A stretch of 64,000 bases of DNA from Diphasiastrum complanatum (lineage: Eukaryota; Streptophyta; Lycopodiopsida; Lycopodiales; Lycopodiaceae): positions 19,408 through 83,407 of the forward strand of contig MU832177.1 of NCBI GenBank assembly GCA_029204225.1. Direction: 5' to 3'. A model generated the notes under the pieces. The model was given only the letters and a program-made list of their open reading frames with translations, did no database searches and was not told the DNA's origin. The position numbers and the translations under genes are program-made. This document shows positions 1 to 11,499 of the stretch, one piece after another (the stretch's first letter is position 1; each line of letters begins with the position of its first letter).

Positions 1-261
1 TGCTTTTTATCTTTAAGAATAGTTGCTTGAAAAGAAAAATCAGCCTTAACTTGAAGCTAACTATATTTGTTCTCGGAAATCTTGACGCTTGCAAGAAATT
101 TTGTGAGGCTTGCCACACAAGAGTTTAAATACTTGGGCATGCACATTCTACACAATCTTCATTGAAATTCTTGCATGAATAACCAACTCATTGGTGGTTC
201 ATATTCCTTCTTGGCACGGAAACTTCCTTGGCGATGCCATAATACAAAGTAATTAATTAGG

Positions 262-480
262 ACTTTTGTGAGACCAGTTGTCCTATATGGATATGAAGTT
301 TGTGGGGGCAGCATGCTAAGTGGGCTGAAATTGACAGTTCAAAAGAAGTTAAGACAATTAAACATATCGAAAAAGTATAAGCTCACCTGATCATAGACTA
401 GTGAAGGTTCTTGCCCGAAGTTGCATGCTCCCTCAAAAATTGAACAATGGTTGGTGGTCGAACTTTGTCAAATGGCTGTC
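262..480 (+). pseudogene. Degenerate LINE ORF2 fragment
   Basis: The plus strand reads FVRPVVLYGYEVCGGSM near 264-315, followed by a basic stretch. This resembles the segment after the reverse transcriptase core of plant LINEs, where RPVVLYGCEVW-type sequence is common. Stops and shifts end it after about 70 codons, and neither ORF1, endonuclease nor a YADD box is nearby. It differs from the (CT)-tailed LINE family that fills the rest of the window, so it is probably an older, unrelated LINE relic inside the host gene's 3' introns. A chance match is possible because only one short motif supports the call. Confidence 0.4.
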
Positions 481-1805
481 TTTTTGAAAAATTCAGCACA
501 ATGCATGGCCCAAAAACTCTCCTAACCAGAATATTGTGTTGCCCAATTTACTCTCGTTTTGAGTTTTAGTCTTCTTTTCTGCTCTAGAAGGTCTATCTTT
601 GAGCAAGGGCCTTAATTGGTGGGTGCCAAAGCTAATGAAAATTCACAATCAAACAGTCAGCAAATTTGGTACTTTTAGCTTTTGTAGAGCTAGATTGCTT
701 ATAACATTTTAGAAGATTGGTGTCTTGCAGCTCAAATATTGCATCTCCAATCACCTAATGTCCACTTTTTAACCACTATCCCATCTCTATACAAACAAGA
801 TTTGAGGTAGCTCCACCCAACTGGTAGTGTGGCTACTATAATAATTTCTGGATGCTAATTTCAGTGATCCTCATGTAAAGTTTTTCTAACAACAATATAG
901 TGATTCATCAATGTCACTACTTTTAAAATTCTAAGGCAAGTTCAACCATCGGGATTCTCTCCATAGAAATCGTCAGAAGGTCAAATAGATTTTAAAATTT
1001 TGACAATGAGTAAGAACTATAACCAAGGTGGTTTCTTGTCATAATGAAATGTCTTGGAAAGCCTTGAATTTTGGGGCATACGGTGTCACAAGGTTCATAG
1101 TAACAAGTTGACACACATGTACTTAGTTTCATCTCTAAGAATGAAGTTCAATGTTTTTTGGGTTATTGCTTAACACTGAAAAGTACTTCCTGTTCACTAA
1201 TGTAATATGCATCTGTCTAAAATCAAATCCTTTTATCATCTTGAATTATCTTGACAAATTAAAACCCCCTTATAGTCTTTAATCATCTTGACACATGGAA
1301 TAGTCAAGAACGTGAGCAAAAATTAAACTTAAAAGGATAAAACAATAGACCTTGAAGAGCAGCCCATTTGTGTCTTGGAAAAATAACACCCATTTCACTC
1401 CTGACTGTTGCCTGGAAGAACATCATACCATAAACACAATTTTCTATCAACAATGTGGCAACTTTCTTCTTGCAAAAAGATTTTGAAGGAGATCATGACG
1501 TCAATATTCAGCTTGAAAATAGTGCAACAAGATTATAAATGCGAAGGACCTAAATTGACTGTTTCGTGAAAGAGGATCATACCATAAACACATTTTTATC
1601 AACAATTTGAAAATGTTCTTTCATCCTAGAAAGATGTGAGAAAGATTGCGAAGCACTAAATGAGTTGACATTTAGCTCGAAACAATGCAACAAGATTATA
1701 AATGCAAAGGATCTAATGATTAGTATAGTATAAATAATGTTATGAACATGACATTCACTTGCTCTAGTCAAATTGCACTACCATTGCCGCTATATATTGA
1801 ATTAC
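481..1805. other. Intron 8 sequence, nothing recognised
   Basis: This AT-rich stretch lies downstream (on the minus strand) of exon 8 of the pyrophosphorylase gene, so it should be intron. A sentence of about 60 bases recurs imperfectly at 1420-1520 and 1575-1710 (accataaacaca, tatcaacaat, aacaagattataaatgc), which suggests a diverged local duplication. I searched the minus strand for the next expected exon (around the family's LFFQDTNG block) and did not find it, so exon 9 should lie left of the window. Confidence 0.5.
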
Positions 1806-1870
1806 CATTTTGGGAGGAGTCCGCTAGAGAACATAAGTGCATGTACATCTCCATGGCCATGTGGCTTGGT
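1806..1870 (-). CDS. USP: UDP-sugar pyrophosphorylase, exon 8
   Basis: The minus strand shows an acceptor (TGTTCAG) at 1871, then 65 bp coding [21 protein letters not shown] plus two bases of a Trp codon, then a GTAATT donor from 1805. The KPHGHGDVH block is a hallmark of plant UDP-sugar pyrophosphorylases (USP, a UDPGP-family enzyme that makes UDP-sugars from UTP and sugar-1-phosphates in the cytosol). The block forms part of the active site in related uridylyltransferases. Exon 7 ends in phase 0 and this exon starts in phase 0, so the reading frame is continuous. It ends in phase 2; the exon completing the Trp codon is outside the window. Confidence 0.9.
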
Positions 1871-2311
1871 CTGAACACATTTGCAATAGCAAGTCTTTGA
1901 GAATTTGATAAAAATCCATGCTTCTTCTTTGGTTTATTATGTGCAAGATGTACTACGCTCATTACAAGTTCTTATAAGCTTCAATAGATCAATGCACTTG
2001 ACAAACTTTCAACAAACAAAGATAACATCATTCCAAAATATAAATTGCTAAATCACAATTTCAATTCCCGTGAAAGTTTAAAAGTATTCCTTTTTATCCC
2101 TTTCACTAATGAAACAAAGTTACTAAAATAGCTTTGAGCAAAACTCATGGAGAACCATGTTCTTTTGATCTTTTCTGATGGCATTACTCTACTTGGTGAA
2201 GCTTGGAGGTTGGGAAAAATGCGCTTCCCCATGATGTGTGGCCATACTTGGAAAAACTTCAGTAGAAACGATTGCACCTTATTCACAATGATTGGTGGCT
2301 CTGATATCAAA

Positions 2312-2835
2312 TGTTAGAATCCCAATCGCCGGTCATTGCTAAGACACAATTAGGCGACGAAGGCTACGTTACCGCCCATCCAAAGAGGTACTGCCACCTC
2401 TTCCCCGTGCCCTGGAGCTATGGACCACCATCAAGCAAGCTCGGATCTCCAATAAGCCATGGTGTCTCATACCACCATACCTTGCCCTCAACCCTCGCCT
2501 ACCTATATCGTGAGGTCTGGATAATCGTCTTGACTTGACCACCAGTGGAAGAGCTCTTCATTCTCCAGGAGAGAATGAATGGCAAACTCATGGAGATCCA
2601 CCTCCATATACATAGTCCAAGTGGGGCCATCTCCAACCATGGGAGTCACGCATGACCAACGAGACACGTCAGCTGTGCACACTAACGCGGGTCCTCCAGA
2701 ACAAAGGGTCACCTCGTGCCAATAGGACATTGACACGTGGCACCCCAAAGACCTGAGCTCCAGACCAACGTTTTGTCCCATAAATGAGACCGTCACCTCA
2801 AGTAACCTATTTCGTGCCCTTATGGGTATGCAACA
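2312..2835 (-). mobile_element. LTR of an LTR retrotransposon with primer site
   Basis: On the plus strand the segment starts TGTTAGAATC and ends GTATGCAACA, giving TG...CA termini with short inverted ends. Just below it (2293-2311) the minus strand reads TTTGATATCAGAGCC, a variant of the initiator-Met primer-binding site TGGTATCAGAGC used by most plant LTR retrotransposons. The order shows a minus-strand 5' LTR whose internal part would run towards 1.9 kb. Only a few hundred bases of possible leader or gag (2053-2310) remain before exon 8, so the element is truncated. I found no second LTR. The high GC content contrasts with the AT-rich intron. Confidence 0.55.
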
Positions 2836-3207
2836 CTTATCAACTGCATGACCTTGAGAGTAGGAGGATTATAAGTCAAGTATCTCAGATTAAAGAACAT
2901 GACAAGAAGTGAACTAGTGATTTCATACCTCTCATGGATTCTAGAGATGAGTTGCAAGGTGAAGAGGAATTGGAAAAACACAAAACAATTCCAATTGAAA
3001 CTACTCCACGAGTCTTTCTATGAACAAGTTACCAAGATGGTATCACAAACCACTAGGCAAGGATAAATACTAGAAGGGGGAAAAAGTATTGATCCAAGAG
3101 CAAGGAGATCTCATAGGCAACCACAACAACAACAAGGATAACACGAATAACTACCATTTCAGATGCACATAACTCGTTCACATTAGAAAGTAGTAACAAG
3201 AGGAAGT

Positions 3208-3580
3208 ATGGCAAAGTGCATGCAAGAGGAGTACATCTTCATCATAAAAAATGACACTTGGAAAGTCATGGAATTGCCAAAGGGCAGCCTGTGGGTTATA
3301 AATGGGTCTACAAGACCAAGTTGTAGCTAATGGGACAATAGGCAAGTATAAGGCAAGAGTGGTCTCCAATATGTTTGCATAGCAGGAGGGGCTAGATTAT
3401 GATGAGACGTTTACGCTTGTGACAAAGATGACTTCCACGGGAATATGTTACCATTGGCTATGTACTTGATTCGGATGTTCATCAAATGTGCGTTCCTAAA
3501 TGAGCATTGGGAAGATGACTATCAAGAAGCTGTAGAAGGGTAGTACAATGGCGTACTACAAGAAGATACTAAGTTTAAGA
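3208..3580 (+). pseudogene. Ty1/copia reverse transcriptase remnant
   Basis: The plus strand encodes MAKCMQEEYIFIIKNDTWKV, then after a one-base shift GYKWVYKTKL, GKYKARVV, GLDYDETFT, and further on KCAFLNEHWEDDYQEAVEG. This is the N-terminal part of copia reverse transcriptase in its usual order (NDTW..., KWV(Y/F)K.K, KARLVAKG, Y.ETF, AFL.G). Frameshifts and stops make it inactive, and the catalytic YVDD region is missing. It sits in intron 7, antisense to the host gene. Upstream plus-strand bases 2940-3200 may be an eroded integrase tail but show no clear motif. Confidence 0.7.
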
Positions 3581-4182
3581 GAGATCGGAAAAAACTATGC
3601 ATAGATGACAGAGATGTAGTGCCAATAAACCCAAATAAACCTAGAATGTCAAACTTCTAGCCCTCTAGATACAAGAATGATAAGCTCTCAACTAAAAAGC
3701 AGTGCCCTACTATAAGAAGAATGATCATGTAAAAAGTAAAGACAATATTTGAAACAAGTGAAAACTTGAAAACTAGTTAATCAGTTCTAGAGATGCCAAT
3801 CAACAGTTGTAAAGCAAAATAGAAGCACCCTACTACAACAAGAAAAACGATGAAAAATTTTCTTAGAAGAAAGTCTAGGGTTTTTCTGGTTAAAACAAGA
3901 CCGAGACAAAAGAAAGAAAGCTTTATCAACTCATTTGACGTACTAAAAGGGACGTAAGATTAACAAAGTACATCTCAAGTATGTTTTGTTTGTGGAAGCA
4001 TAGAATCATCTCTAAGAGAAGCAAACAAACAATAGATAAGTCATAACAATGAAAGGGCTTGGATAATAAAAATCATATACAAATGTTCTACAAAGATCAC
4101 AATATCGTCACTAAATATATGACTATGACTTGTACTTACAATGTGAAAATCACTCATGCAAGGGAGATAGCTAATTTCTCAC
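3581..4182. other. Intron 7 sequence without recognisable element
   Basis: AT-rich intron sequence between the copia remnant and exon 7. It has many short A-runs and no open frame with recognisable similarity. Confidence 0.5.
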
Positions 4183-4254
4183 CTGAATAAGGAAAGCGTC
4201 AGAGGGATCCAATGCCAGACTTGCATCATTATCGGCAAGGCATGCAACCTTTTC
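4183..4254 (-). CDS. USP: UDP-sugar pyrophosphorylase, exon 7
   Basis: A 72-bp exon on the minus strand sits between an acceptor TTTCCAG at 4255 and a donor GTGAGA from 4182. It codes for 24 residues, EKVACLADNDASLALDPSDA then FLIQ. This matches the family block that follows the LLKQ of exon 6 (plant USPs have EKVACL.DNDARLALDP here). Both ends are phase 0, consistent with exon 6 (ends in CAG, phase 0) and exon 8. The exon is too short to appear as an ORF and was found by searching for the expected continuation. Confidence 0.9.
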
Positions 4255-4728
4255 CTGGAAACTCACAACATGAAAAGAAAACCATTGTTTGTAAATTTGG
4301 GTACAAAATTTCACACATAAAAGGGAAAGCAATCAGAACCCTCCTATAGGCCTACAATTACTTGTAAGGCAAAAATCCTTAATTCTAAAGATACTAAGAA
4401 TTTCAAAGCAATGAAACATCATGCCCAAGAACCTCATTATGTTGAGCTAAGTGAGACAATCACATTCTCAAATTGAAATTAACCTATATAACATGCTCAT
4501 GATTTAATCATGTTGAAAGTAGATGACTATAATTCGATATTTTGGGATTGACAAAGTTTAGGTTAATTACATGAGCCTTATGTTAACCACTCAAAAGTTT
4601 GATAAATCTCCATAGTATTCTCTTTTAGGAGCTAATGTTCATAGTAGCACAAAGAAATGATTACAAAAAGTTTCACTTATTATGACGTCCTCACTACCTT
4701 AATTGTCGCAAGGATGATGCTTTGGATG

Positions 4729-4734
<6 letters not shown>

Positions 4735-4821
<87 letters not shown>
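4735..4821. repeat. (GA)n microsatellite
   Basis: About 43 uninterrupted GA units on the plus strand, in intron 6. On the sense strand of the host gene it is a polypyrimidine (TC)n run. Unlike the other long tracts here it is not preceded, on either strand, by the GACATTAATA LINE 3' end, so it looks like a plain microsatellite and a possible empty target of the LINE family. Confidence 0.95.
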
Positions 4822-4823
<2 letters not shown>

Positions 4824-5488
4824 CCCTTGTTTCTAGACCCTACCAATGTTGTATACCCATTGGGGCCTTTATTTTTATTGTTAATTCACCTTGTTAGTTC
4901 ATGAGGCCCATTCTAAAAATGACCTTTAGAGTCCATACGAGTTTGACACGTCATATTTACTCCTATGAGGAGTTACATTTGTTGGCTATTCAATTCCATG
5001 GGCTGTTGGTATTTGGCTCTCCATCCTTGAGCCTTAACATCTACCATGTCCCATCTATGTATATCTCTCCACATGAGGAAAATTGCAGAGGAATTCATTT
5101 GTGCAATACAAGCTTTGAGTTTTTTTTAGCTTCCACTTTCTTGAGAATTGTTGTTCTATGGGTTGTTCACTATTTTCCAGATTTGAAAGTGTTCAATGTT
5201 CTTGATTGTTAACATCTTAGATTCAGCCCAATAACATTTGAAATCACCTACAATATGTACTGTATAGTGAATCCTACTTTGCACACGAAAGTTTCTTCAC
5301 ACTTAGTTTTCTAAATTTGACAAATTATTAGGTACTCAAGTTTGTTACAAATACATAATAAGTGGGTTGTTGCTAAGAGCCAAGGTGTCTCAATGCATTT
5401 GCAAGTAGTGCAAAAAACATAAAACTCATTTGTTGGACAACGGAGGATAAATATTGGAGATTACATTCACATGGAAACCATATTTTAC
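4822..5488. other. Intron 6, no element recognised
   Basis: Intron sequence between the GA tract and exon 6. A 103-codon plus-strand frame at 4901-5212 has no recognisable domain and lies antisense to the gene; I regard it as fortuitous. Confidence 0.5.
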
Positions 5489-5616
5489 CTGCTTTAGAAG
5501 TGTAATTTGATCAGAATCCATCCCAAAATAGTTGTTTCTTTCAAGAAGCTCTTTTGTTGACTCGTGAGTGTCATCCGAAGTCATTATTACAAAAGGAATC
5601 TTGAAATCAATGCTTC
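5489..5616 (-). CDS. USP: UDP-sugar pyrophosphorylase, exon 6
   Basis: A 128-bp minus-strand exon between an acceptor TTTCAACAG (5617) and a donor GTAAAA (from 5488). It begins with GA, which completes a Gly codon with the last G of exon 5, and codes [20 protein letters not shown] followed by [22 protein letters not shown]. The [12 protein letters not shown] segment is a core nucleotide-sugar pyrophosphorylase motif shared by plant USPs, and YFGM and LLKQ are also family blocks. It ends in phase 0. Intron 5 on its upstream side is about 18.7 kb and is filled with LINE and Ty3 DNA. Confidence 0.95.
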
Positions 5617-5877
5617 CTGTTGAAATGGCCAATATGTAAAACATGTCACAAGATCAAATATTTTCTCATTGATAACACCATCAAAACATCAAAGTATACC
5701 ACATAATGTCTCTTTTTAATTCTCAAATGCGTACTAAATACATAGTAAAACATAGCAAGAGCTACTTTTATGACATTCTAGTTATTCTTGAATTATGAAA
5801 AAACATCCACATCTACTTTGATAATTTGTTCCCAATAACTATTTTGGTTGTCGTGAACGTTAGTATAAGGGCAATTA

Positions 5878-5880
<3 letters not shown>

Positions 5881-5933
<53 letters not shown>
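5881..5933 (+). repeat. (CT)n tract upstream of a LINE 3' fragment
   Basis: A pure (TC)n run of about 26 units preceded by AATTAAAT. It directly abuts the 5'-truncated LINE piece that begins at 5934. Together with the tract after that piece, the insertion is flanked on both sides by the same microsatellite, as expected if the LINE entered an existing CT run. Confidence 0.95.
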
Positions 5934-5935
<2 letters not shown>

Positions 5936-6285
5936 ACGAGCTACACGACCGATCATGAGGAGACCTCATCCTCCTAGACGACGTCAGCGACCACCAGTGG
6001 TTCCTCATGCTACAGCCCATATTACATCCTTTTATAGCATCAGCGTGACAGGATTGGATGATAGTGTCATACCATATTCATGACATTTAGCAGTATATAT
6101 GCTCCCACATGCTTCATATATCATCCCATCTTTTTCAGTTTCCATTTCAGTTCATAACAGTTAGATTTGTTATTTCTGTTATAGTTTTGGAGACGTTTCA
6201 TCCGCTCCTACGGTTACCACATACTTGACATGTACATTTACTAGTCTTATATGCCTTTTGGCATGGAAAAGACATTAATAAAGCT
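5934..6285 (+). mobile_element. LINE 3' end (5'-truncated copy, alpha subfamily)
   Basis: The piece starts in the last codons of ORF2: VPHATAHITSFYSI corresponds to the C-terminal segments of the copies at 19.9 and 31.7 kb. It continues through the 3' UTR (TTTTGGAGACGTTT, ACATACTTGACATGTAC) to the terminal hairpin ATGCC-TTTT-GGCAT at 6251-6264, then AAGACATTAATAAAG containing an AATAAA signal, then the CT tail. Only about 350 bp of the element is present, typical of early-terminated target-primed reverse transcription. It lies in intron 5 of the host gene, antisense to it. Confidence 0.85.
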
Positions 6286-6286
6286 T

Positions 6287-6364
<78 letters not shown>
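6286..6364 (+). repeat. (CT)n LINE tail
   Basis: TTTCTTT passes into about 37 CT units directly after the LINE end GACATTAATAAAGC. The next LINE piece begins at its 3' edge with CAGTTGGCACC. Confidence 0.95.
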
Positions 6365-6368
<4 letters not shown>

Positions 6369-7557
6369 GGCACCTGCTTGCCATCATTGCTAGCTCTTGT
6401 TGGCTTGGCAAGAGGAGCTGTTGCCAAGTAAGTTTGATTTGATAAGTAAATTTGATGATAACGTATTGTTTATTAAGTTCCATTCCGTTGAACACCGTAT
6501 TGCAGCCTTGAAGCTTAAGGGCAAGCTCAAAGGCACTTTTATTTTTATGGATGATGATCTTACACATGCTCACCCATTCCAGGTTCTCTCAATTGACATA
6601 ACCAGGTTCCCTCTATAGGGGTATATCCTATTAGCAGGGGATTTAAATGCACGCACGTCCACCATACAGTCTGAGTTTCACGCTAATGAGGATCATTTCC
6701 AGCTTTATCCCTTGGATACAGGACCGAATTGTCATGTTTTTACGTAGGCTGGCCGATATGGATACTTCCAGGTATCCGGTTGTTGCTTACACTTCATCTC
6801 GATCTATTGCTAGTCAGGCGACTAAGTCGTCATGGTTTGAGGATGTCCTTGAGTTTCTTGGCAGATGGGGGATATCTATATCAACTCTCCCTAATGGGAC
6901 TCATACCTATATTTGGCATCAACTTTATCGCAGTTATATCCAGACAGTGTGTTCACAGCCAAATCCAGAGACGGTCAAGATGCATTTTTACGACACTCAT
7001 CTCCTACAGCTAGATGATATGGGATTACCTACTCTACCGTTGTATCTTTCACAAACATTATCATATGGTCTTCGATACCGTATTGGGCAGCTTCGTGTCT
7101 CCTCACATAAGCTTGCTATTGAGACGGGCCGTTATACTGACACACCCAGACCATAGTGGATTTGCCAGTCATGCTCGATGTAGGAGATAGAGGATGAGTC
7201 ACATTTCATTTCAAATGTCCCATATATTATGAGATCCAAGGCCGTTATTATTGTCTTTACAGAGACACTCCTCTCTCCCTTGGCACTTTCTTGGCATATC
7301 CAGACCCTAGGGTGTGGGACTCTTATTGAGAGAGATGTTTACGTTACGAGCATCTCGTTTACCTTTGGAGGCAGATGATGTTTATAGTCAGACTCTCATC
7401 ACACATTTCTTACAGAAGACGAATAAAGAAGAGGTATCATAGGATGAGATTGATATCCCGACACGGCAGAAGGTTGTGAAGACTCAGCGGCCACCTACCA
7501 AACCGAGACGTGCAGTCCCTTCATCACCGTCAACCAGAGCCTCATGACAGCCTTCAG

Positions 7558-8030
7558 TGTGAACAACCAAAACTCTCTAAGCTACTCAACTCCTGAAGGC
7601 CAGTGTGTGGAATGATCCTCCCAACCATAGCTACCCCCCCTCTTGAGTCCACTACCTGCTATTCTTGTCAACATACACGAGGTACCCCCCCAATGGTTGA
7701 TCAGGCCGCCTGGCTTACACACTGCATGCGACCTGTGAATAGCGAGTGACTCAGAGGATACCACCCCCATGCCCCGTCATTACCGATGACACCAACTGGT
7801 CACCCCAGCTGCTTGCCGGCTAGCACTAACAGCTAGGGCCCCGACGGTTACGCGACTGCATCTCTGACAGCTTGTCAGACAGTCTCACCGGATCACGGGA
7901 TTTCGTGATACATCGGTTCCCACTCGGAAGCGATGCCCTTCCCGGTCACTGACCCTTGCCAACTTGACCTCAGGCCCTCTGAGTGACCGGTCATGCCGAG
8001 GTCATGTCAGAACTAGACTGAGTCGTAATA
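7558..8030 (-). repeat. 3' LTR of the Ty3 element
   Basis: Starts TGTGAACAACC on the plus strand and ends AGTCGTAATA. It aligns nearly base for base with 14602-15053, differing by a 21-bp extra stretch near its start (TGAAGGCCAGTGTGTGGAATG region, about 7592-7612) and scattered substitutions. The terminal CA has become TA. Confidence 0.95.
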
Positions 8031-8045
8031 ATCCTTCCCTCTTCT

Positions 8046-9362
8046 GGCAAGTCATCGGTCCTCGATAACAAATCCTGGGTAAGACTTCTGCAAACACTGT
8101 TGCGTCTCCCAGGTAGCATCAGACAATGGATGCCCTTTCGAAGCCACTAGATACTCTCGGAGAAGACGATTCCTCAATCATCGCTCTCTCCGATCTAGGA
8201 CTCTATCTGGCCCATAATTTGTAGTGTCTTTCTCCTCCAGAGAAACTAGACCTTCTACCAGATTATCGCCATCATGCAAACATCGCTTGAGTTTGCTAAC
8301 ATGAAACACTGGATGCACCTTGCATCCCACAGGTAGTTGTAGCTTATAAGCCACACCACTAACCTTCTTGATAATCAACCATGGTCCACAAAACCTAGGA
8401 GATATTTTGGCACACCTTCCTGTGCGTAGCACCTTCGACTTCGGAGGGACTAGTAAATATACCAATCTCCTGCCTCAAATTCCCTGTAGGTACGGTTCTC
8501 ACGAGCATAACTCTCTGCCCTGGCCATAGCCCTGGACAAGTTATCCCGTGCCATCTCTAGCCTCTGCTGCATCTGAGTCAAAAACTCTGCGGCGCTAGGT
8601 ACCTTCTGTGGAATGCCTATGGTAGCAGGACTCAATGGCCTAAAACCATAATTGAGCTCAAATCGGCTCATTCCCGTGCACGCATGTCTCTTATCAATAT
8701 ACGCAAACTCCGATAGTGGTAAATGCTTTACCCAGTCTATTTGCGTACCACTTACATATGCTCTAAGCATATCCTCTAAGGTCTGGTTCACTCTCTCCAT
8801 CTGGCCATCCGTCTGAGGATGCTTAGTACTACTCATCCGCAACTGTGTTCCCAGCTTGGTGAACACCTCAGTCCAGAAATTTCCCGTAAACTTGGGATCC
8901 ATGTCAGAGACAATGGACCTAGGAAGACCATGTAACCATACTACATTCTGGATAAACAACTCAGCAACTTGCGGAGCTGTGACCTTCGTGCTAGTTGCGA
9001 TGAAGTGAGCCATCTTAGAGAACCTGTCTACCACTACCATAATGGAATTAAATCCCTTCTGTTCTTGGGTAGACCAACAATAAAGTCCATAGAGATGTTT
9101 TCCCACCTTCCTATAGGTATCTCTAAAGGGTGGAGCAAGCCCGGAGGACTTACTCTCTCAGCCTTGTTCACTTGACAAGTCGTGCAACGCTGGACGTACT
9201 CCTTGACGTCTCGCTGCAATCGTGGCCAGAAATAATGTTGTCTAACAACTCAGTAATCCTATCAATACCCCAGTGCCCTGCGCAGGGACTATCATGGCAT
9301 TCATGAAGAATCCTACGACATAGTTCCTTCAAGTCTGGCACAAAAACTTTTCCATTTCTCAA
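8046..9362 (-). pseudogene. Ty3 integrase with C-terminal chromodomain (broken)
   Basis: Integrase cuts and joins element cDNA into the genome. On the minus strand the zinc domain comes first (CHDSPCAGHWG near 9300, CTTCQVNKAE near 9180). The catalytic core follows with VVDRFSKMAHF, SIVSDMDPKF and the glutamate region HPQTDGQMERVNQ (about 8820). The C-terminal part is YKLQLPVGCKVHPVFHVSKL. After it the chromodomain reads RVLDRRER, a stop, then LREYLVASKG, DATWE and YPGFVIEDR (8200-8046). Frame changes near 9200, 8460 and the stop at 8178 split it. A chromodomain would normally tether integration to marked chromatin; here the stop removes it. The usual KWKG is SKG. Confidence 0.85.
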
Positions 9363-10044
9363 TTAACATACCTTCCTTCACGGTGTATGTTAAATATGTC
9401 CCAGTGTGTGTCTCTACGAGAGCGACAGCCTCGGCTGACTCTTCCGCATGATCAAAAACCCGGCGGGCCTCAGGCCACACACGTTGACAATGTGGATCGT
9501 CCTGCTGAGCCTTCTTGATCTCCTCCATGAGATCACTGTCAACTACAGTAAAGCTCATCTGATGCAGTATCCGAGATAGTGCATCGGCGACCACATTTTC
9601 CTTCCCTCTTCGGAAGCGAATTTCCAAATGAAATTCCTGCATCAGCTCGGCCCACCGAGCTTGGCGGCCTCTCAAATCTGGCTGAGTGCAAAAATACTTC
9701 AAAGCATGATGGTCAGTATACACGTAAAATTCGGCGCCATACAGGTAATGTCGCCACACCTTGAGCGCATGTATGATCGCATACAGCTCCTGCTCATGCG
9801 TGGGATATCTCTGCTGTGTTGGCGTCAATTTCCTACTTTCAAAGGCAACAGGTCTACCCTCTTGACATAACACTGCACCTACGGCAATTCCACTTGCATC
9901 CGCCTCTAGGTCAAAGGGCTTGTTGGGATCAACAATCTTGAGCATTGGAGCTGAGGCCACAGCCTCCTTCAAGTGGTCAAAACTATGTTGTGCTTCAGCA
10001 TCCCAAACAACCACAGTGTTAAACCCCCCTAACTGGTGTGTCAA
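9313..10044 (-). pseudogene. Ty3 reverse transcriptase end and RNase H
   Basis: A 243-codon minus-strand frame. It starts with the reverse transcriptase connection (DAEAQHSFDHLKEAVASAP). RNase H follows: LEADASGIAVGAVLCQEG carries the first catalytic Asp, ALKVWRHYLYG follows, YTDHHALKYF carries another, and VVADALSRI closes the domain. It then runs into the linker before integrase. It continues the frame at 10081-11460 after a short break near 10045-10080 (SWLLLTHQLGG region), where a stop or shift interrupts the polyprotein. Length and order are normal for Ty3/gypsy. Confidence 0.85.
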
Positions 10045-10080
10045 AGGAGCAGCTAACCAGGAGTAGTTCCTAACAAACCG

Positions 10081-11460
10081 TCAGTAGAACTTACAAAAGC
10101 CTAAGAAAGACTGCAATTGACGAATATCGGCCGGTCTTGGCCACTGCTTGACCACAGCCACCTTGGCAGGGTCAACTGAAATACCCTCTGCCGTCACTAC
10201 ATGACCCAAATACTCGACACGAGTCTTACATAACTCTATTTTATGAGCATTGGCATACAAGACCACTTCTTGTAACCTGCCAAACACAGTACGGAGATGA
10301 ACCTCATGTTCGTCCACCAACTTACTATAAACTAGTATGTCGTCAATAAAATTGACTACAAACTTGCCCATAAAATCACGTAGGACATCATTCATGAGCA
10401 TCACGAATGTGGCCAGTGCATTGGTTAACCCGAAAGGCATAACCAAGAACTCACAATGTCCAAAGCGTGTTCGGAAGGCCGCCTTCGGAACATCTTCCGA
10501 ACCAATCAAAATTTTATGGTAGCCACTCTTGAGATCTATCTTACTGAAAATGACTGCCCCTTGCAATGCACCCAGTAGATCATCAATCCTTGGCATCGGA
10601 TATCTGTGCTTTACAGTGATTTTATTCAATCCCCTGTAGTCTACGCACATCCAAAAAGTACCATCTTTTTTCTTAACCAATAAAATAGGGGAGGGGAAAG
10701 GTGAGAAACTAGGACGGATACACCCCAGCGTGAGATATTCCTCCAACATCTTTCGGACTTCCTCCTCTTCCTTCAAACTCATCTTGTAAGGAGGTCTACA
10801 TACCGGACTTGCCCCTGGAATGAGCTCAATACGATGCTCCACATTCCGTCTCGGCGACAATCCCTCTGGCATGTGGTCAATTAATAAATGTTTAAACTTA
10901 GCTCGGATGGATCGCTCTAGCTGACTAGCTGGATCACATCGTTGCTGTTGTATCAAATTAGAATTAACCAAAGTTATTAAATTAGATGAAATTGCGAGTG
11001 GGTTTATTGGCAAACAACTAAAACTGGAATCAACATTCACATTTGCAAGATAACACAACCACACATACTGCAACTCCATTTTCTTTATTTGCATCAAGGT
11101 AACAAGAGGACCTTCAACAGTAGGTCGCTCCCCTTTCAGAACATGAGACAAACCCTCTTGCCCGAACTTATATACATGAGTCTTAAAATATATAGCGGGC
11201 TGCTTACTTGCATGCCACCGCTTACCAAGCACAATATCAAACTTAGCTGATTTGGTGATCTCAAAGTCTAACTTCTCAGCATAGGTCTGAATGGACAACA
11301 ATGCCTGAGAGACTCTCCTATCCCAAGCCTCTGTTCCCTTACCATCTGGCATCTCAACTGTATACCGGTAATCCGAAGGAACAGTAGCCAAGTGCAACTT
11401 CTTCACCACACGAGAGTTGATAATATTATGGGAAGAGCCGGTGTCAAATAGGACAAGCAC
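10081..11460 (-). pseudogene. Ty3 protease and reverse transcriptase
   Basis: The longest open frame in the window (459 codons). The aspartic protease active site LFDTGSSHNIINS is at the start, in a retropepsin-like fold. The reverse transcriptase follows: [87 protein letters not shown], and the catalytic box FVVNFIDDILVYSK (near 10345) with both Asp present. Then VEYLGHVVTAEGI and the thumb. It begins upstream with a gag-pol part in other frames (11460-11690), so the initiating Met of the ORF is not a real start. This domain may be structurally intact; the surrounding polyprotein is not. Confidence 0.9.
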
Positions 11461-11499
11461 ACCATGACCTTCCAGCTTCCCTCTCTCATCCGTATCAAT

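Noticed and set aside
2503-2796. 97-codon minus-strand frame
   Set aside because: It lies within the LTR at 2312-2835; no similarity seen.
4901-5212. 103-codon plus-strand frame in intron 6
   Set aside because: No domain, antisense to a proven gene, next to a microsatellite; length is possible by chance.
5793-6573. Open frames made of SLSLSL or RERERE repeats (also at 15315, 16813-17203, 20488-20953)
   Set aside because: They are translations of the (CT)n/(GA)n tracts in both strands and carry no other coding signal.
7582-7770. 62-codon frame in the LTR (7582-7770)
   Set aside because: It lies wholly in the LTR and has no counterpart in the other LTR's frame.
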